A stretch of DNA of 64,000 bases from Paenibacillus kobensis NBRC 15729 (GCF_004000825.1 NZ_BILZ01000007.1:111996-175995), one strand, 5' to 3'; positions 18,368 to 27,422 are shown, counted from the first letter of the stretch. Numbers and translations: made by a program. Notes: generated by a model not told the origin, from the sequence alone.

Positions 18368-18409
18368 AAGGCTTGTCATCCTAAGAGCGAGTTGCATGAA
18401 GTACCGGGT

Positions 18410-18449
18410 CAACCGGCCCGAGCAAAAAAGGGCCGGTTGGCCCTTTTTT
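18410..18449 (+). terminator. Terminator with a competing upstream stem
   Basis: An 11-base stem (18424-18434 and 18439-18449) with a GGTT loop ends in six T and is a canonical terminator. Its left arm also lies in a rival perfect 10-base stem (18410-18419 with 18430-18439), so the two structures are mutually exclusive. It follows the radical SAM gene and precedes the nucleotidyltransferase gene. Confidence 0.8.
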
Positions 18450-18474
18450 GTACAATGGAAAGGGAGGAATGGCG

Positions 18475-19344
18475 ATGAGAAGCGAACGTGAGATGAAGGG
18501 GCTTATACTTGGCTGCGCGGAGGAGCAGGAGAACATTCGCGCCGTTATATTGAACGGCTCGCGCGTCGATGCGGGCGCCCGGCGCGACATTTTTCAAGAT
18601 TATGACGTGATTTATGTTGTGACGAATGTCGATCCGCTCGTGAGCGACCGCAGCTGGATCGACCGGTTCGGCGAGAGGATCATTATGCAGATGCCGGACT
18701 TAATGGACGATCCGGATCGTACAACTTGGGACAAGTTCACGTTTCTGATGCAGCTGGCGGACGGCAATCGGATCGACCTGACCCTTCGCGCTGCAGACCA
18801 GATGGCGGGCTACGTGCACGAAAGCTTAAGCGAAGTGCTGTTGGATAAAGACGGAACGGTCGGGCCGCTTCCGCCGCCGTCCATCGCTGACCATCTCACG
18901 AAGCCGCCGACGGCTGTCCAGTTCGCGAATTGCTGCAACGAGTTCTGGTGGGTGAGTACCTATGTGGCCAAAGGTTTGTGGCGCCATGAGCTGCCATACG
19001 CCATGTATATGCTCGACCATCCGGTACGGGACATGCTCGTTCGTATGCTGCAATGGCATATCGGCATCCAGACCGGGTTCACCGCCGATTCCGGCAAATG
19101 CGGCAAATATTTCGAGCGGTATCTGGAGCCGCGCCACTGGGAATCGTTCGCCGCGACGTATTCGGATGCCGATTACGACAACATATGGAACGCGCTGCTT
19201 ACGATGGGGGATCTATTCCGTGACGCCGCGACTGATGTTGCGGAACATTGCGGCTATTCCTATCCGATTGAAGACGACCGCCGAGTGTGGAGTCATCTTC
19301 AGCACGTGCGCTTCCTTCCGCAGGATGCGGAGGGTGTGTATTGA
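18475..19344 (+). CDS. Aminoglycoside 6-adenylyltransferase-like protein
   Basis: A protein of about 289 residues of the ANT(6)/AadK family. The nucleotidyltransferase motif is AVILNGSRVDAG followed by FQDYDVIYVV, giving the two active-site Asp residues. DLTLRAAD supplies the third acidic position. EFWWVSTYVAKGLWRHELPYA matches the conserved helical region of AadK. The second ATG (18475) is chosen because AGGGAGG lies seven bases before it; the ATG at 18469 is too close. Family members adenylylate streptomycin, and chromosomal copies in Bacillales often confer low-level resistance. It stands alone with no mobile element near. Confidence 0.87.
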   Translation: MRSEREMKGLILGCAEEQENIRAVILNGSRVDAGARRDIFQDYDVIYVVTNVDPLVSDRSWIDRFGERIIMQMPDLMDDPDRTTWDKFTFLMQLADGNRIDLTLRAADQMAGYVHESLSEVLLDKDGTVGPLPPPSIADHLTKPPTAVQFANCCNEFWWVSTYVAKGLWRHELPYAMYMLDHPVRDMLVRMLQWHIGIQTGFTADSGKCGKYFERYLEPRHWESFAATYSDADYDNIWNALLTMGDLFRDAATDVAEHCGYSYPIEDDRRVWSHLQHVRFLPQDAEGVY

Positions 19345-19350
19345 TCCAAC

Positions 19351-19432
19351 CAAGCGAATGATTCTGGAGAAACGAAGTGTTCGCCTTTCAGAACAATCCG
19401 ATGACAACAGCGATTGTAAGAACATTCGCTTG
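19351..19432. repeat. Inverted repeat in a convergent intergenic gap
   Basis: Perfect 10-base arms (19351-19360 and 19423-19432) enclose a smaller pairing between the convergent stops at 19344 and 19457. It may be a bidirectional transcript end, but no T tract is present. Confidence 0.4.
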
Positions 19433-19456
19433 CGCAGTGAAGGTGCGGAAGCGGGA

Positions 19457-21508
19457 TTAATCTGTGCGGCGGCTGTTGTGTCCGGCGCTATCGTCGTTGC
19501 CGATGTCGAGCATCACTTCCCGGTGCCAAGAGCCTTTGGCCACCTTGGCTGCGCCGAAGCAGATAATCGCATATAAGCCAAGGATCAGCGCATTGCGGAG
19601 CACGGTTTCGATGATCATGCCGCCAATCGTCTCGCGAAGCATGCTGATCGCATGCGTGAACGGCATAAACGGACTGATCGCTTGAAAGAACGGCGACGTC
19701 GTGCTGACGGGGAACGTTGCGCCGGAGCTCGACATTTGCAACACGAGCACGATCATGGCGATTCCGTTGCCGACTTGTCCGAATATGGAGCGAAGCGTAA
19801 AAATGACGGCGACGAACACGAAGCTGATGAACATGCTGGACAGGACGAATCCAGCTGGATTGGCGGCTTGGACATGAAGCAGCAGCAAGATGCCGGCGGT
19901 TGCGATGAGCGCCTGGAACTGGCCGATCGTCACGAACGTCAGCAACCTGCCGAAATAAAGCTGGTGCTTCCGGTATTCGCGCCGGGCATTCGAGACCTCC
20001 ACGGGCAGGGCGGTCGTCAGAATCGTTCCTCCCACCCAGAGTGCCAGCATCGTATAGAGCGGCGTCATCGCCGTGCCGTAGTTCGGAATCGGATAGATCC
20101 TTTTCGTCTCCAATTTAACCGGATCGGCCAAGAATCGGCTTCCTCTCTGCGGGTCATGCAGCAGGAATGCAATCAGCTCGTCGAGACTCACGTCTCCGCC
20201 CTCGAACTGGCGAATCCGGTCGGCCGCGGAATGCACGCTGCGCTCGAATTCCGGAAGATCGTTGCGGGCCAGGTCTGCTGTCTTGCGGATGACTTCTTCT
20301 ACGACGGGAAGTTTCTCTTGAACGAGTGCTGACGCCTGTTTGATGTTGGCTTCAAGCGCAGGCAAATCATTGCGAACGAAATCGGCAGCCTGCCCGATTC
20401 TGTTCTGCACTGCGGGCAATTCGTTACGGACGAAGGAAGCCGCCGTATCGATTCCGTGAACGGCGCCGGTCACTTTGCTTTTCAAATCCGTATGAATCGA
20501 TTGGACGCGGTCGCGGAGAGCTGCCAGCTCCTCTTCCAGCGCCGACAGCTGCTTCGCATTATCGGTCGTTTCGGGCAGCAACGGCACGGCCGCCTCTTGG
20601 ACTTTGTCGATCGACCGTTTCAGCTCAGCATCGGCTATCGTCAGCTGCGTCTCGATTGCAGTGATAAGGTCAATGGATTGCCGGATTTCCGTTATATGAT
20701 CATGCAGCGCCGTGACGCTTTCGCCAGCTTGCTGGATGAGAGGGAGGCTCGCTTCCGCCTTCAATACACTGTCCGCAGCTTGGTGAAGCTCTGTTATGCG
20801 CGATTGCAGCGCAATCACTTGCTTCGCTTTTTGATGCAGCTCCGGCAGCTTCTTCTCCAGTGCTATAGCGGCTTGGCCCATCTGCTCGATTTGCGGCAGC
20901 GCCTGCTCCAGCGCTAATATGCCGGACGCCACCTTCTGAATCGAAGGCAGCTGCTGTTGAAGCTCGACGCCGGCGGAGTGGAAGGCGGTGAGCAGCGCAT
21001 CTGCGACGGTCTCAGTGAACGATTGACTGATTTGCGCTGTCACGGCGTTGACGCCAGACGCTGCAATTTTGGGCGTTACCGCATTCAGCTTCTCGTTCAC
21101 GGCGAATTCGATAACCGGCTGCTGCGGCTTCGCCTCCAATATGCTGGCCAGCTTCTCGGAGAAATTGGCAGGGAGAATCATGTAGGCGTAATAGTCTCCT
21201 TGCTTCACGCCTCTCACTGCCTCTTGGCGGTCGGTGAACGTCCAGCCGAGCTTCCGGTTGGCGCTCAAGCTTTGAACCGTTTGTTCGCCGATATGGATTG
21301 GCTTGCCTTGAATGGCAGCGCCGACATCTTCATTCACGACAGCGACTCGTATGCCGGACGTATTGTTATACGGGTCCCAGACCGCCTTAATGTTGATCCA
21401 CGCATATGCGGAAGGCAGCAGCACCAGCCCTGCTACGAGCACGGCGAGGGAGCGGGCTTTGAACATGCTGCGCACATCGGTCCAATAAATCCGTACAATG
21501 TTCCGCAT
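19457..21508 (-). CDS. YhgE/Pip-type membrane protein
   Basis: A 683-residue protein of the YhgE/phage-infection-protein family. One transmembrane helix near the N-terminus (about 18-37) precedes the conserved YAWINIKAVWDPYNNTSGIRVAVVNEDVG-type region. A large extracellular coiled-coil section (about 170-440) follows, then five or six helices (about 470-665) related to ABC-2 permeases. The coiled coil ends in about four copies of a 20-odd-residue unit, each with a version of FVRNDLPALE. The ATG at 21508 has GAGGAGG. In Lactococcus the family is a phage receptor; elsewhere it is linked to export of WXG-type or lytic proteins. Its role here is open. Confidence 0.88.
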   Translation of the reverse strand: MRNIVRIYWTDVRSMFKARSLAVLVAGLVLLPSAYAWINIKAVWDPYNNTSGIRVAVVNEDVGAAIQGKPIHIGEQTVQSLSANRKLGWTFTDRQEAVRGVKQGDYYAYMILPANFSEKLASILEAKPQQPVIEFAVNEKLNAVTPKIAASGVNAVTAQISQSFTETVADALLTAFHSAGVELQQQLPSIQKVASGILALEQALPQIEQMGQAAIALEKKLPELHQKAKQVIALQSRITELHQAADSVLKAEASLPLIQQAGESVTALHDHITEIRQSIDLITAIETQLTIADAELKRSIDKVQEAAVPLLPETTDNAKQLSALEEELAALRDRVQSIHTDLKSKVTGAVHGIDTAASFVRNELPAVQNRIGQAADFVRNDLPALEANIKQASALVQEKLPVVEEVIRKTADLARNDLPEFERSVHSAADRIRQFEGGDVSLDELIAFLLHDPQRGSRFLADPVKLETKRIYPIPNYGTAMTPLYTMLALWVGGTILTTALPVEVSNARREYRKHQLYFGRLLTFVTIGQFQALIATAGILLLLHVQAANPAGFVLSSMFISFVFVAVIFTLRSIFGQVGNGIAMIVLVLQMSSSGATFPVSTTSPFFQAISPFMPFTHAISMLRETIGGMIIETVLRNALILGLYAIICFGAAKVAKGSWHREVMLDIGNDDSAGHNSRRTD

Positions 21509-21594
21509 CGTCGGTCCTCCTCTGTCGAATGGCTGAATTTGTCCGCGCCCCTATTGTTTTCCGAACGATCCTTGTCTAACCGCCCCAGTATGAC

Positions 21595-21637
21595 AAAAAA
21601 AAGCAGCAGGCGCCGCACGTAGGCGGAACCGCTGCTT
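21595..21637 (-). terminator. Terminator after manA
   Basis: On the minus strand a GC-rich hairpin (GCAGCGG...TGCTGC type arms) is followed by about eight T. It lies between the manA stop and the YhgE-type start. Confidence 0.8.
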
Positions 21638-21672
21638 CAAAAGCTTCAAAAGTGTTTTATAAGATGATTGCA

Positions 21673-22644
21673 TTAAGGCAGCATGCTGCGCAGTATCGTC
21701 ATGTCTCCGTCCAGCTCATATCCGCCTAGACTGGCGGGAAGCAGGAGGCATTGTCCAGACCGGAGCGAGAGCTCCCCAGAGCGGTTATCCCACCGGATCG
21801 TACCGTTCCCGGATGCGACGACGAGTATGACGAAGCTGTCTGGTGCCGTGGATAGAGCAAGCGGACCGCTGACGATTCCTTTCTCAACAATAAAATAAGG
21901 CGACTGCGCGATCGTAAGCCATTCTCCAGCCTGAACGCCGTCCGTACGCATCCGCTGCGCGCCGGCTCCTTCGTAAGCAATGACATTCAACGAATCCTCG
22001 ATATGCAGCTCGCGAAGCTTGCCGTCAAGCCCCGGCCGTTCGTAGTCGTAGAGCCGGTAGGTCGTATCGGAATTTTGCTGAATTTCGGCTACGATGACGC
22101 CGGAGCACAGGGCATGAACTGTGCCGGCAGGAATATAGAAGGCGTCGCCAGCTTCGACTGGAACGACCTGCATCGTCTCCATGATGCGTCCTTCAGCGAT
22201 TGCAGCTTCCATCGCGGCCCGGTCGATGCCGTCCTGCAGTCCGTATATGATGGTCGCGCCAGGCTTCGCATCGAGAATGTACCACATCTCAGTCTTGCCA
22301 AGCTCTCCGTCCGGCAAGCCGTTGTAGTCATCCGTTGGATGCACCTGCACCGACAAGTCGTCATTGCAGTCGAGCAGCTTGATAAGAAGCGGGAAACGCC
22401 CGTTTTTCTCTGAAAATCCTTTGGAACCGAACCATTCCCGCCCGAATTGCCCGCGTACATCATCTAGTCCTGCTCCTGCCAGCGGCCCGTTCATCACCTT
22501 CGTCGTTCCGTTCGGATGATCGCCGATCATCCAGCCCTCGCCGATGGCTCCCTCCGGCAGATCAAGTCCGAATTGTTCTAATGCGCGTCCGCCCCAGACG
22601 CGTTCTTTCATCTCGGGTTGAAATAGAAGCGGGTATGGTTTCAT
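21673..22644 (-). CDS. manA: Mannose-6-phosphate isomerase, class I
   Basis: A 323-residue cupin-fold enzyme, the usual length for the short Gram-positive ManA/Pmi type. It interconverts mannose-6-phosphate and fructose-6-phosphate. Zinc-site residues are visible in VQVHPTDDY, GKTEMWYILDA and AGTVHAL. The N-terminal motif MKERVWGGRALEQFG is characteristic. The ATG is preceded by GGGAGAGG. It has its own terminator and appears monocistronic. It would let mannose released by the beta-mannosidase at 60075 enter glycolysis, though the genes are far apart. Confidence 0.93.
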   Translation of the reverse strand: MKPYPLLFQPEMKERVWGGRALEQFGLDLPEGAIGEGWMIGDHPNGTTKVMNGPLAGAGLDDVRGQFGREWFGSKGFSEKNGRFPLLIKLLDCNDDLSVQVHPTDDYNGLPDGELGKTEMWYILDAKPGATIIYGLQDGIDRAAMEAAIAEGRIMETMQVVPVEAGDAFYIPAGTVHALCSGVIVAEIQQNSDTTYRLYDYERPGLDGKLRELHIEDSLNVIAYEGAGAQRMRTDGVQAGEWLTIAQSPYFIVEKGIVSGPLALSTAPDSFVILVVASGNGTIRWDNRSGELSLRSGQCLLLPASLGGYELDGDMTILRSMLP

Positions 22645-22750
22645 TTTCTTTCCTCTCCCTAATCCTCTTAAATATTTTTATATTTATGCGAGTATGATCT
22701 GGGAAGTTAGGAATCGCTTTCTCTTTCTCGTCTGGTCAGACTTAGATGAA

Positions 22751-23143
22751 TTAACGAGCGCCAGGCTGGAACATTTCCATCAGTTCGCCGTCCGGGCCGT
22801 AGAAGAAGAAGTAGCGTCCGCCGTCTGGCAGCGTCGTAATTTCCGTATCGCGCAGCGGCACTTGCAGCTCCTTGATGCGGGCGAATTCAGTCTCGACGTC
22901 GTCGACCGTGAACGCGAGATGATGCACTCTGCCTTCTGCCGGCAGCTCGCCGTTGTATCCTTCGATCAACTCGACCTCGGTATCTTCGTGGCCAGCGAAA
23001 GCGAGGAAGGCGAGACGGATAACGCCGTTCGTATGCGTCATCGTCTTGCGGTGTTCCATTCCAAGCACTCTTGTGTAAAAATCAACGGATTGTTCAATAT
23101 TGCGTACCATAACACCGACATGCTCAAGTTTGCGAATCGCCAT
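22751..23143 (-). CDS. VOC-family (glyoxalase-like) protein
   Basis: A 130-residue vicinal-oxygen-chelate protein with two beta-alpha-beta-beta-beta halves. Metal-ligand candidates are His in IRKLEHVGVMV, Glu in DTEVELIEGY, His in GRVHHLAFTVDD and Glu in DGELMEMFQ. The pattern fits methylmalonyl-CoA epimerase or lactoylglutathione-lyase-like proteins. The ATG at 23143 follows GAGGAGG, so the in-frame extension to 23161 is not used. It lies 81 bases after csaA on the same strand and may be the last gene of the ytqA-ytqB-csaA operon. Confidence 0.85.
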   Translation of the reverse strand: MAIRKLEHVGVMVRNIEQSVDFYTRVLGMEHRKTMTHTNGVIRLAFLAFAGHEDTEVELIEGYNGELPAEGRVHHLAFTVDDVETEFARIKELQVPLRDTEITTLPDGGRYFFFYGPDGELMEMFQPGAR

Positions 23144-23224
23144 AACGAAGTTCCTCCTCAAAAAAAATATAAGTAATCAGCTTCAATGATCGGTAATAGG
23201 AGCTGATGATGATGATGTTGTTGT

Positions 23225-23560
23225 TTAAGCTACCGGGGTACCGTTAGGAACCGGTGCGTCCGGACGGAGCAGCGCGACGTCGCCTTCGCCCGGTACGCCG
23301 CCAAGGACAAGCACTTCGGAGACGTAGCCCGCGATTCGGCGGGGCGGGAAATTGACGACCGCAGCCACTTGCCGGCCGACGAGCGATTCTGGTGAGTACC
23401 GGCGTGTAATTTGGGCGCTGGAACGCTTTATGCCAAGCTCGCCGAAGTCGACCGCTAGCTTAATTGCAGGCTTGCGTGCTTCGGGGAATGGCGATGCTTC
23501 TACGATTGTGCCGATCCGAATGTCCAGCTTATGCAGATCGTCTAGGGATGCGATCGTCAT
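23225..23560 (-). CDS. csaA: CsaA-type tRNA-binding-domain protein
   Basis: A 111-residue single OB-fold tRNA-binding domain, the typical CsaA length. Conserved stretches include [37 protein letters not shown] and VVNFPPRRI. CsaA has been described as a chaperone-like protein with tRNA affinity. The start is ATG 23560, with CGGAGG about ten bases upstream; the longer in-frame version to 23608 would overlap ytqB and lacks a site. It is the third gene of an operon whose first two genes act on tRNA wobble uridine, which fits an RNA-linked role. Confidence 0.9.
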   Translation of the reverse strand: MTIASLDDLHKLDIRIGTIVEASPFPEARKPAIKLAVDFGELGIKRSSAQITRRYSPESLVGRQVAAVVNFPPRRIAGYVSEVLVLGGVPGEGDVALLRPDAPVPNGTPVA

Positions 23561-23582
23561 CGTGCTGTATTCCTCCGTTCTT

Positions 23583-24167
23583 TTATTTGCGGCTTCGCTC
23601 GACGGCAATCAAATAAGGGGCCGCAGGCTTTTGCAGCATGCGGTATACAACCGCTTGTCCGGTCGAGGATGGGAGCGCTGCAGCCCATCTTGCGACGGTA
23701 TCAGCTTCGTCTTCGCCCCCGGGGTGGCCGGGGTAGAGGACGCAGGTGAGCACGCCGCCCGGCTTCAGCAGTGCCAGCGCTGCTTCCAGCGCGGCGATTG
23801 AACTGTCCGGCTGAGTGATGACCGACGGATCGGCGCCAGGCAAGTAGCCGAGATTGAACATAGCGGCCGAGATGGTGCCCGCATGTACAGACTGCACATG
23901 ATCGCGCATGCGTTCATGGCTGTCCAATACAAGGCGGATGTCCGGCATTCGTTCTTCCGCCTCTAGTGGAGCCAGCCGGCGGCGCGTTGCTTCGAGTGCA
24001 GCCTCTTGGATATCGAACGCATAGACCGTTCCGCGAAGGCCGACCAGCTCCGCAAGAAAGCGGGTATCAACGCCGTTGCCTGCGGTCGCATCGATGACAG
24101 CATCGCCAGGCGATACCCGCTCGCGGATCCATTGATGGGCTGTGCTTAATACGGATAGAAAGCCCAT
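23583..24167 (-). CDS. mnmM: YtqB-type tRNA methyltransferase (MnmM)
   Basis: A 194-residue class I methyltransferase. The SAM motif is [17 protein letters not shown], and the NPPY-like position reads [32 protein letters not shown] is a family hallmark. YtqB of Bacillus has been reported as MnmM, which methylates 5-aminomethyl-2-thiouridine at tRNA position 34. The gene starts eight bases after the end of ytqA and the two are almost always neighbours in Bacillales, so the pair should work on the same modification. Confidence 0.88.
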   Translation of the reverse strand: MGFLSVLSTAHQWIRERVSPGDAVIDATAGNGVDTRFLAELVGLRGTVYAFDIQEAALEATRRRLAPLEAEERMPDIRLVLDSHERMRDHVQSVHAGTISAAMFNLGYLPGADPSVITQPDSSIAALEAALALLKPGGVLTCVLYPGHPGGEDEADTVARWAAALPSSTGQAVVYRMLQKPAAPYLIAVERSRK

Positions 24168-24174
24168 ATCGCTC

Positions 24175-25137
24175 TCACCCTTTCCAGAGGCGGCCCTGCC
24201 ACGTATTGCGGCGTGCCAGCTCGGCGTCGATCGCGTTGAGCACTTCCCATTTCTTAAGGCTCCACATCGGTCCGATCAGCAGATCGCGCGGTGCATCGCC
24301 GGTCAGACGGTGAACGATCATCTCCGGCGGAAGCAGCTCGAGCGAGTCGGCGATCAGCTTGATGTATTCGTCTTGCTCGAGGAATTGCAGCAGTCCAGCC
24401 TCGTATTGCTTGACCATTGGCGTTTTGCGCATGAGGTGAAGCAGATGGATCTTGATGCCTTGTACGTCCATTCGGGATACCGCGCGCACCGTCTCCATCA
24501 TCATTTCGTGCGTTTCTTGAGGCAAGCCGTGGATAATATGCGTGCACACACGAATGCCCCGCGCGCGAAGGCGGCGGACGGCATCCTCATAGCAAGCCGT
24601 GTCGTGTGCCCGGTTAATCAGGGTGGAGGTCGACTCGTGAATGGTCTGCAGTCCCATCTCCAGCCACAGGTAGGTCCGTTCATTCAGCTCAGCCAAATAA
24701 TCGATAACGTCATCCGGCAGGCAATCCGGCCGCGTGGCGATCGATAAACCGACTACGCCCGGCTGTTCCAGAATGACTTCATAATATTCCCGCAGCTCCT
24801 CGACTGGCGCGTACGTGTTCGTATAGGCTTGGAAATAACCGATATATTTGGCGTTCGGCCATTTCTGGTGCTGGCGGTCGCGTATCGTATTGAATTGCGT
24901 GACGAGATCGTCCCGTCTTCTGCCGGCGAAATCGCCGGAGCCCCGCGCGCTGCAGAACGTGCAGCCGCCTTTGGCGATCGAGCCGTCGCGGTTCGGGCAG
25001 GTGAAGCCTGCGTCGAGCATCACTTTAAATATTTTCTCGCCGAACTGCTCCCGCATCTCGTAATTCCATGTATGAAACCGTTTGTCGCCCCATAGCATAG
25101 GCTCACTGGGCATAACGGCGCTGCTTGCAATTGTCAT
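24175..25137 (-). CDS. ytqA: YtqA-type radical SAM protein (TIGR01212 family)
   Basis: A 320-residue radical SAM enzyme. The cluster motif is CPNRDGSIAKGGCTFC, the extended CxnCxxC form typical of TIGR01212 and related to Elp3. The pattern ending YFQAYTNTYAP and the segment SIATRPDCLPD also fit. In Bacillus YtqA has been linked to formation of the aminomethyl group on wobble U34 (named MnmL) upstream of YtqB. It is first in the operon ytqA-ytqB-csaA. The ATG is preceded by GAAGGAG. Confidence 0.88.
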   Translation of the reverse strand: MTIASSAVMPSEPMLWGDKRFHTWNYEMREQFGEKIFKVMLDAGFTCPNRDGSIAKGGCTFCSARGSGDFAGRRRDDLVTQFNTIRDRQHQKWPNAKYIGYFQAYTNTYAPVEELREYYEVILEQPGVVGLSIATRPDCLPDDVIDYLAELNERTYLWLEMGLQTIHESTSTLINRAHDTACYEDAVRRLRARGIRVCTHIIHGLPQETHEMMMETVRAVSRMDVQGIKIHLLHLMRKTPMVKQYEAGLLQFLEQDEYIKLIADSLELLPPEMIVHRLTGDAPRDLLIGPMWSLKKWEVLNAIDAELARRNTWQGRLWKG

Positions 25138-25424
25138 ATGAACTCCTTCTCTTCCATCTCAATAAGTTCCCGGGAAAGCCCGCTATTGTTTATTGTAGCG
25201 AAATTCGGTGCGGAATGCCATGTTGATACCTGTTCCGGAGTCGAAATTAGCTGGAAAATATAAAGGCCTAATTTTGGATTTCCGCTTGCAATACCTTACA
25301 TGATGTGTTATCTTAAAAGTGCGACAAATCAATGAAAACAACGGACATTAATCTGACACAGCGCATGAGATAGATTGTCGATTTTCTGGTAATAATATTG
25401 AAAAAATCGATGAGGTGATGCGTA

Positions 25425-25631
25425 ATGAATAATGGATTGAAGATCCCGCATGGCGAGGACAAAGTGCAAGTTGAACTGACGATTAAAGAACTGATGGCAC
25501 TGGCTGGAGCCCGTTTCCCTAATAATCATATGATAGAAGTGAACGCACGCAAGAAGCTGAACGAAGTGCTGGAGCAGGCTTATGAGATTGAATCCGGCGG
25601 CCGCGATGCTTCGACAAACGGATATATGTGA
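25425..25631 (+). CDS. Small conserved-looking hypothetical protein (68 aa)
   Basis: A 68-residue soluble protein. GAGGTGA lies just before the ATG, and a textbook terminator follows the stop, so it is a well-formed single-gene unit. The sequence is mostly helical (VQVELTIKELMALAGARFP, then ARKKLNEVLEQAYEIE). No signal peptide, membrane helix or catalytic motif is seen. No named family is recognised. About 290 bases upstream, back to the divergent ytqA start, hold its promoter region. Confidence 0.75.
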   Translation: MNNGLKIPHGEDKVQVELTIKELMALAGARFPNNHMIEVNARKKLNEVLEQAYEIESGGRDASTNGYM

Positions 25632-25652
25632 ACCGATCCGGTGCATGATAAA

Positions 25653-25696
25653 TGAAGGGCAGTCCGCGCGAATGAGCCGGACTGCCCTTCATTTTG
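25653..25696 (+). terminator. Terminator after the 68-aa gene
   Basis: Perfect 14-base arms (25653-25666 and 25678-25691) with an 11-base loop are followed by TTTTG. Confidence 0.85.
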
Positions 25697-25768
25697 TTCC
25701 AGACTCTTTACTTTCGGGTTGTTCTTCGTCACAATAGGGACTAGTTTTGATGTGGAGGACGAAAGAAG

Positions 25769-26548
25769 ATGCGCTTACGCGGAAGAAAAGGGATTAGAGA
25801 AAGTTTGGAGAGCCAGCCGGAATTGGTCGTGCTGGACGGAACGCAGTATAAGGGACGTTGGAACGAATTTTTCGGCAACGACCGCCCGATCTATGTCGAG
25901 CTCGGCATGGGCAAAGGACAGTTCATCAGCACGATGAGCTTCCGCAATCCGGACATTAACTATATCGGCGTCGACATGTATGACGAGCTCATTCGGCGCG
26001 GAAGCGAGAAGGCCCGCAAGATTTGGGCAGAGAAGGGCGTAGACAGCCCGCCGAACTTGGCGCTGCTGCGCGCGAATATCGAAGGCATCGAGGATATCTT
26101 CGATAAGAATGAGCTGGAACGAATCTATTTGAATTTCAGCGATCCATGGCCGAAGGTTAAGCATGCGCGCCGGCGGCTGTCGCATCCTCGTTTCGTCGCT
26201 AAATATATGGAAGTGTTGAATGACCGCGGCGAGATTCATTTCAAGACCGATTCGCAGTCGTTGTTCGAGTTCTCGCTGAACAGCTTCGCCGATATGGAGC
26301 TCTTGACGCGCAATATTGCGCTTAACCTCCACAAGGATGGACTGCGGGACGATCTGGTGCCGACGGAATACGAGATGAAGTTTTATGAGCGCGGGCAAAA
26401 CATTCACCGCATCGAAGTGCTCATCGGCGAGCAAGCCATCGCTTCGTGGCGAAACGCCAAACGCGATGCTGCGGCTGCGGAAGCAGCACGGGAAGCGGAG
26501 CGTTCGGACGATGAGGCCGACGGCGATTCGGAAGACGGCGAAGAATAG
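25769..26548 (+). CDS. trmB: tRNA (guanine-N7-)-methyltransferase
   Basis: A 259-residue TrmB that makes m7G46 in tRNA. The SAM motif is YVELGMGKGQFI, the catalytic region is LNFSDPWPKVKHARRRL, and DLVPTEYEMKFYERGQNIH matches the C-terminal family motif. Compared with the usual 210-215 residues it carries an extra acidic tail of about 40 residues (Ala/Glu/Asp-rich, ending DGDSEDGEE), which looks disordered. The start ATG at 25769 follows GGAGG. Confidence 0.94.
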   Translation: MRLRGRKGIRESLESQPELVVLDGTQYKGRWNEFFGNDRPIYVELGMGKGQFISTMSFRNPDINYIGVDMYDELIRRGSEKARKIWAEKGVDSPPNLALLRANIEGIEDIFDKNELERIYLNFSDPWPKVKHARRRLSHPRFVAKYMEVLNDRGEIHFKTDSQSLFEFSLNSFADMELLTRNIALNLHKDGLRDDLVPTEYEMKFYERGQNIHRIEVLIGEQAIASWRNAKRDAAAAEAAREAERSDDEADGDSEDGEE

Positions 26549-26584
26549 GCCAAGCATTGCGGATTGGCCGCATGATGGATGACC

Positions 26585-27145
26585 CTACAATGGAAGCAGC
26601 GTAATGGCGCCTGCGCCTGCTGCTGAGCCTAGCAAGGCGCCTGCTGCGACATCGGACGGATAATGGAGTCCGAGATACATGCGGGACCAAGCGACCGACA
26701 TTCCGAGAAGCAAGGCGGCGGGCATTAACAAACTAGCGGCTGACGACAGTCCCGCTAATTGCATAACCGGAACCAGCCATGCGAATACAGCTGTCGTGTG
26801 GCCAGACGGAAAGGAAGAATCCTGCAGCGGTTTGCGGCATGCGTTAATATTCGGCAGCTTCTGATACGGACGGAGTCTGCGGAAACGCCGTTTCATGACG
26901 GCTACGGGAAGGTGGCTAACCGCTACGGCTGCAATGCACTGCCAGCCGGCGATGCTCCATGCAGCCGTTCCTGTCAGCGCCGCAAGCAATGCGGTGCCCA
27001 GAGTGAAGGAGGCGCCGCCCATATGGGTGACGGTGCTTAGCCATGTGCCCAGTCCTGTCTGCAGCGCGCGGTGCGACGGCCTGCGGTTGGCGATCATAAG
27101 CAGTTGATGATCGCGGGAACGAAGCCACCCTAACATACGCTCCAT
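26585..27145 (-). CDS. PAP2-family membrane phosphatase
   Basis: A 186-residue integral membrane protein with about five helices and the three PAP2 signatures: KRRFRRLRPYQK (KxxxxxxRP), SSFPSGHTTA (PSGH) and SRMYLGLHYPSDV (SRxxxxxHxxxD). The family dephosphorylates lipid phosphates such as undecaprenyl pyrophosphate or phosphatidic acid. GGAGGG precedes the ATG. It is convergent with trmB, with 36 bases between stops and no strong terminator there. Confidence 0.9.
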   Translation of the reverse strand: MERMLGWLRSRDHQLLMIANRRPSHRALQTGLGTWLSTVTHMGGASFTLGTALLAALTGTAAWSIAGWQCIAAVAVSHLPVAVMKRRFRRLRPYQKLPNINACRKPLQDSSFPSGHTTAVFAWLVPVMQLAGLSSAASLLMPAALLLGMSVAWSRMYLGLHYPSDVAAGALLGSAAGAGAITLLPL

Positions 27146-27171
27146 GCCGATCCCTCCGTTATTGATGATGT

Positions 27172-27203
27172 AACCGCTTCGCTAAATGCGAAGCGGTTTT
27201 TTT
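27172..27203 (+). terminator. Rightward terminator beyond the PAP2 gene
   Basis: Perfect 11-base arms (27172-27182 and 27188-27198) around a 5-base loop are followed by T on the plus strand only. No plus-strand gene lies immediately before it. It probably stops trmB read-through that has crossed the PAP2 gene in antisense. Confidence 0.8.
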
Positions 27204-27422
27204 GTGTTGTGCTGCTGCCGTAACTCGAACCTAATGTAGCACCGGATTATTTGGGCTGTATCATCGCAATGCTAAGCGGATATTAATCAACCTTTAAAGC
27301 GGCGTTGATTTCTGGAAAACAGAATATCGCTACATTGTAGTCATGCCGTCGTTTCTGCTGCGTAGAATGAGTGCTGAGGGAACAGTCATGCGGCCAAATC
27401 GGGTTAAGCGGAGGCGATCGTA

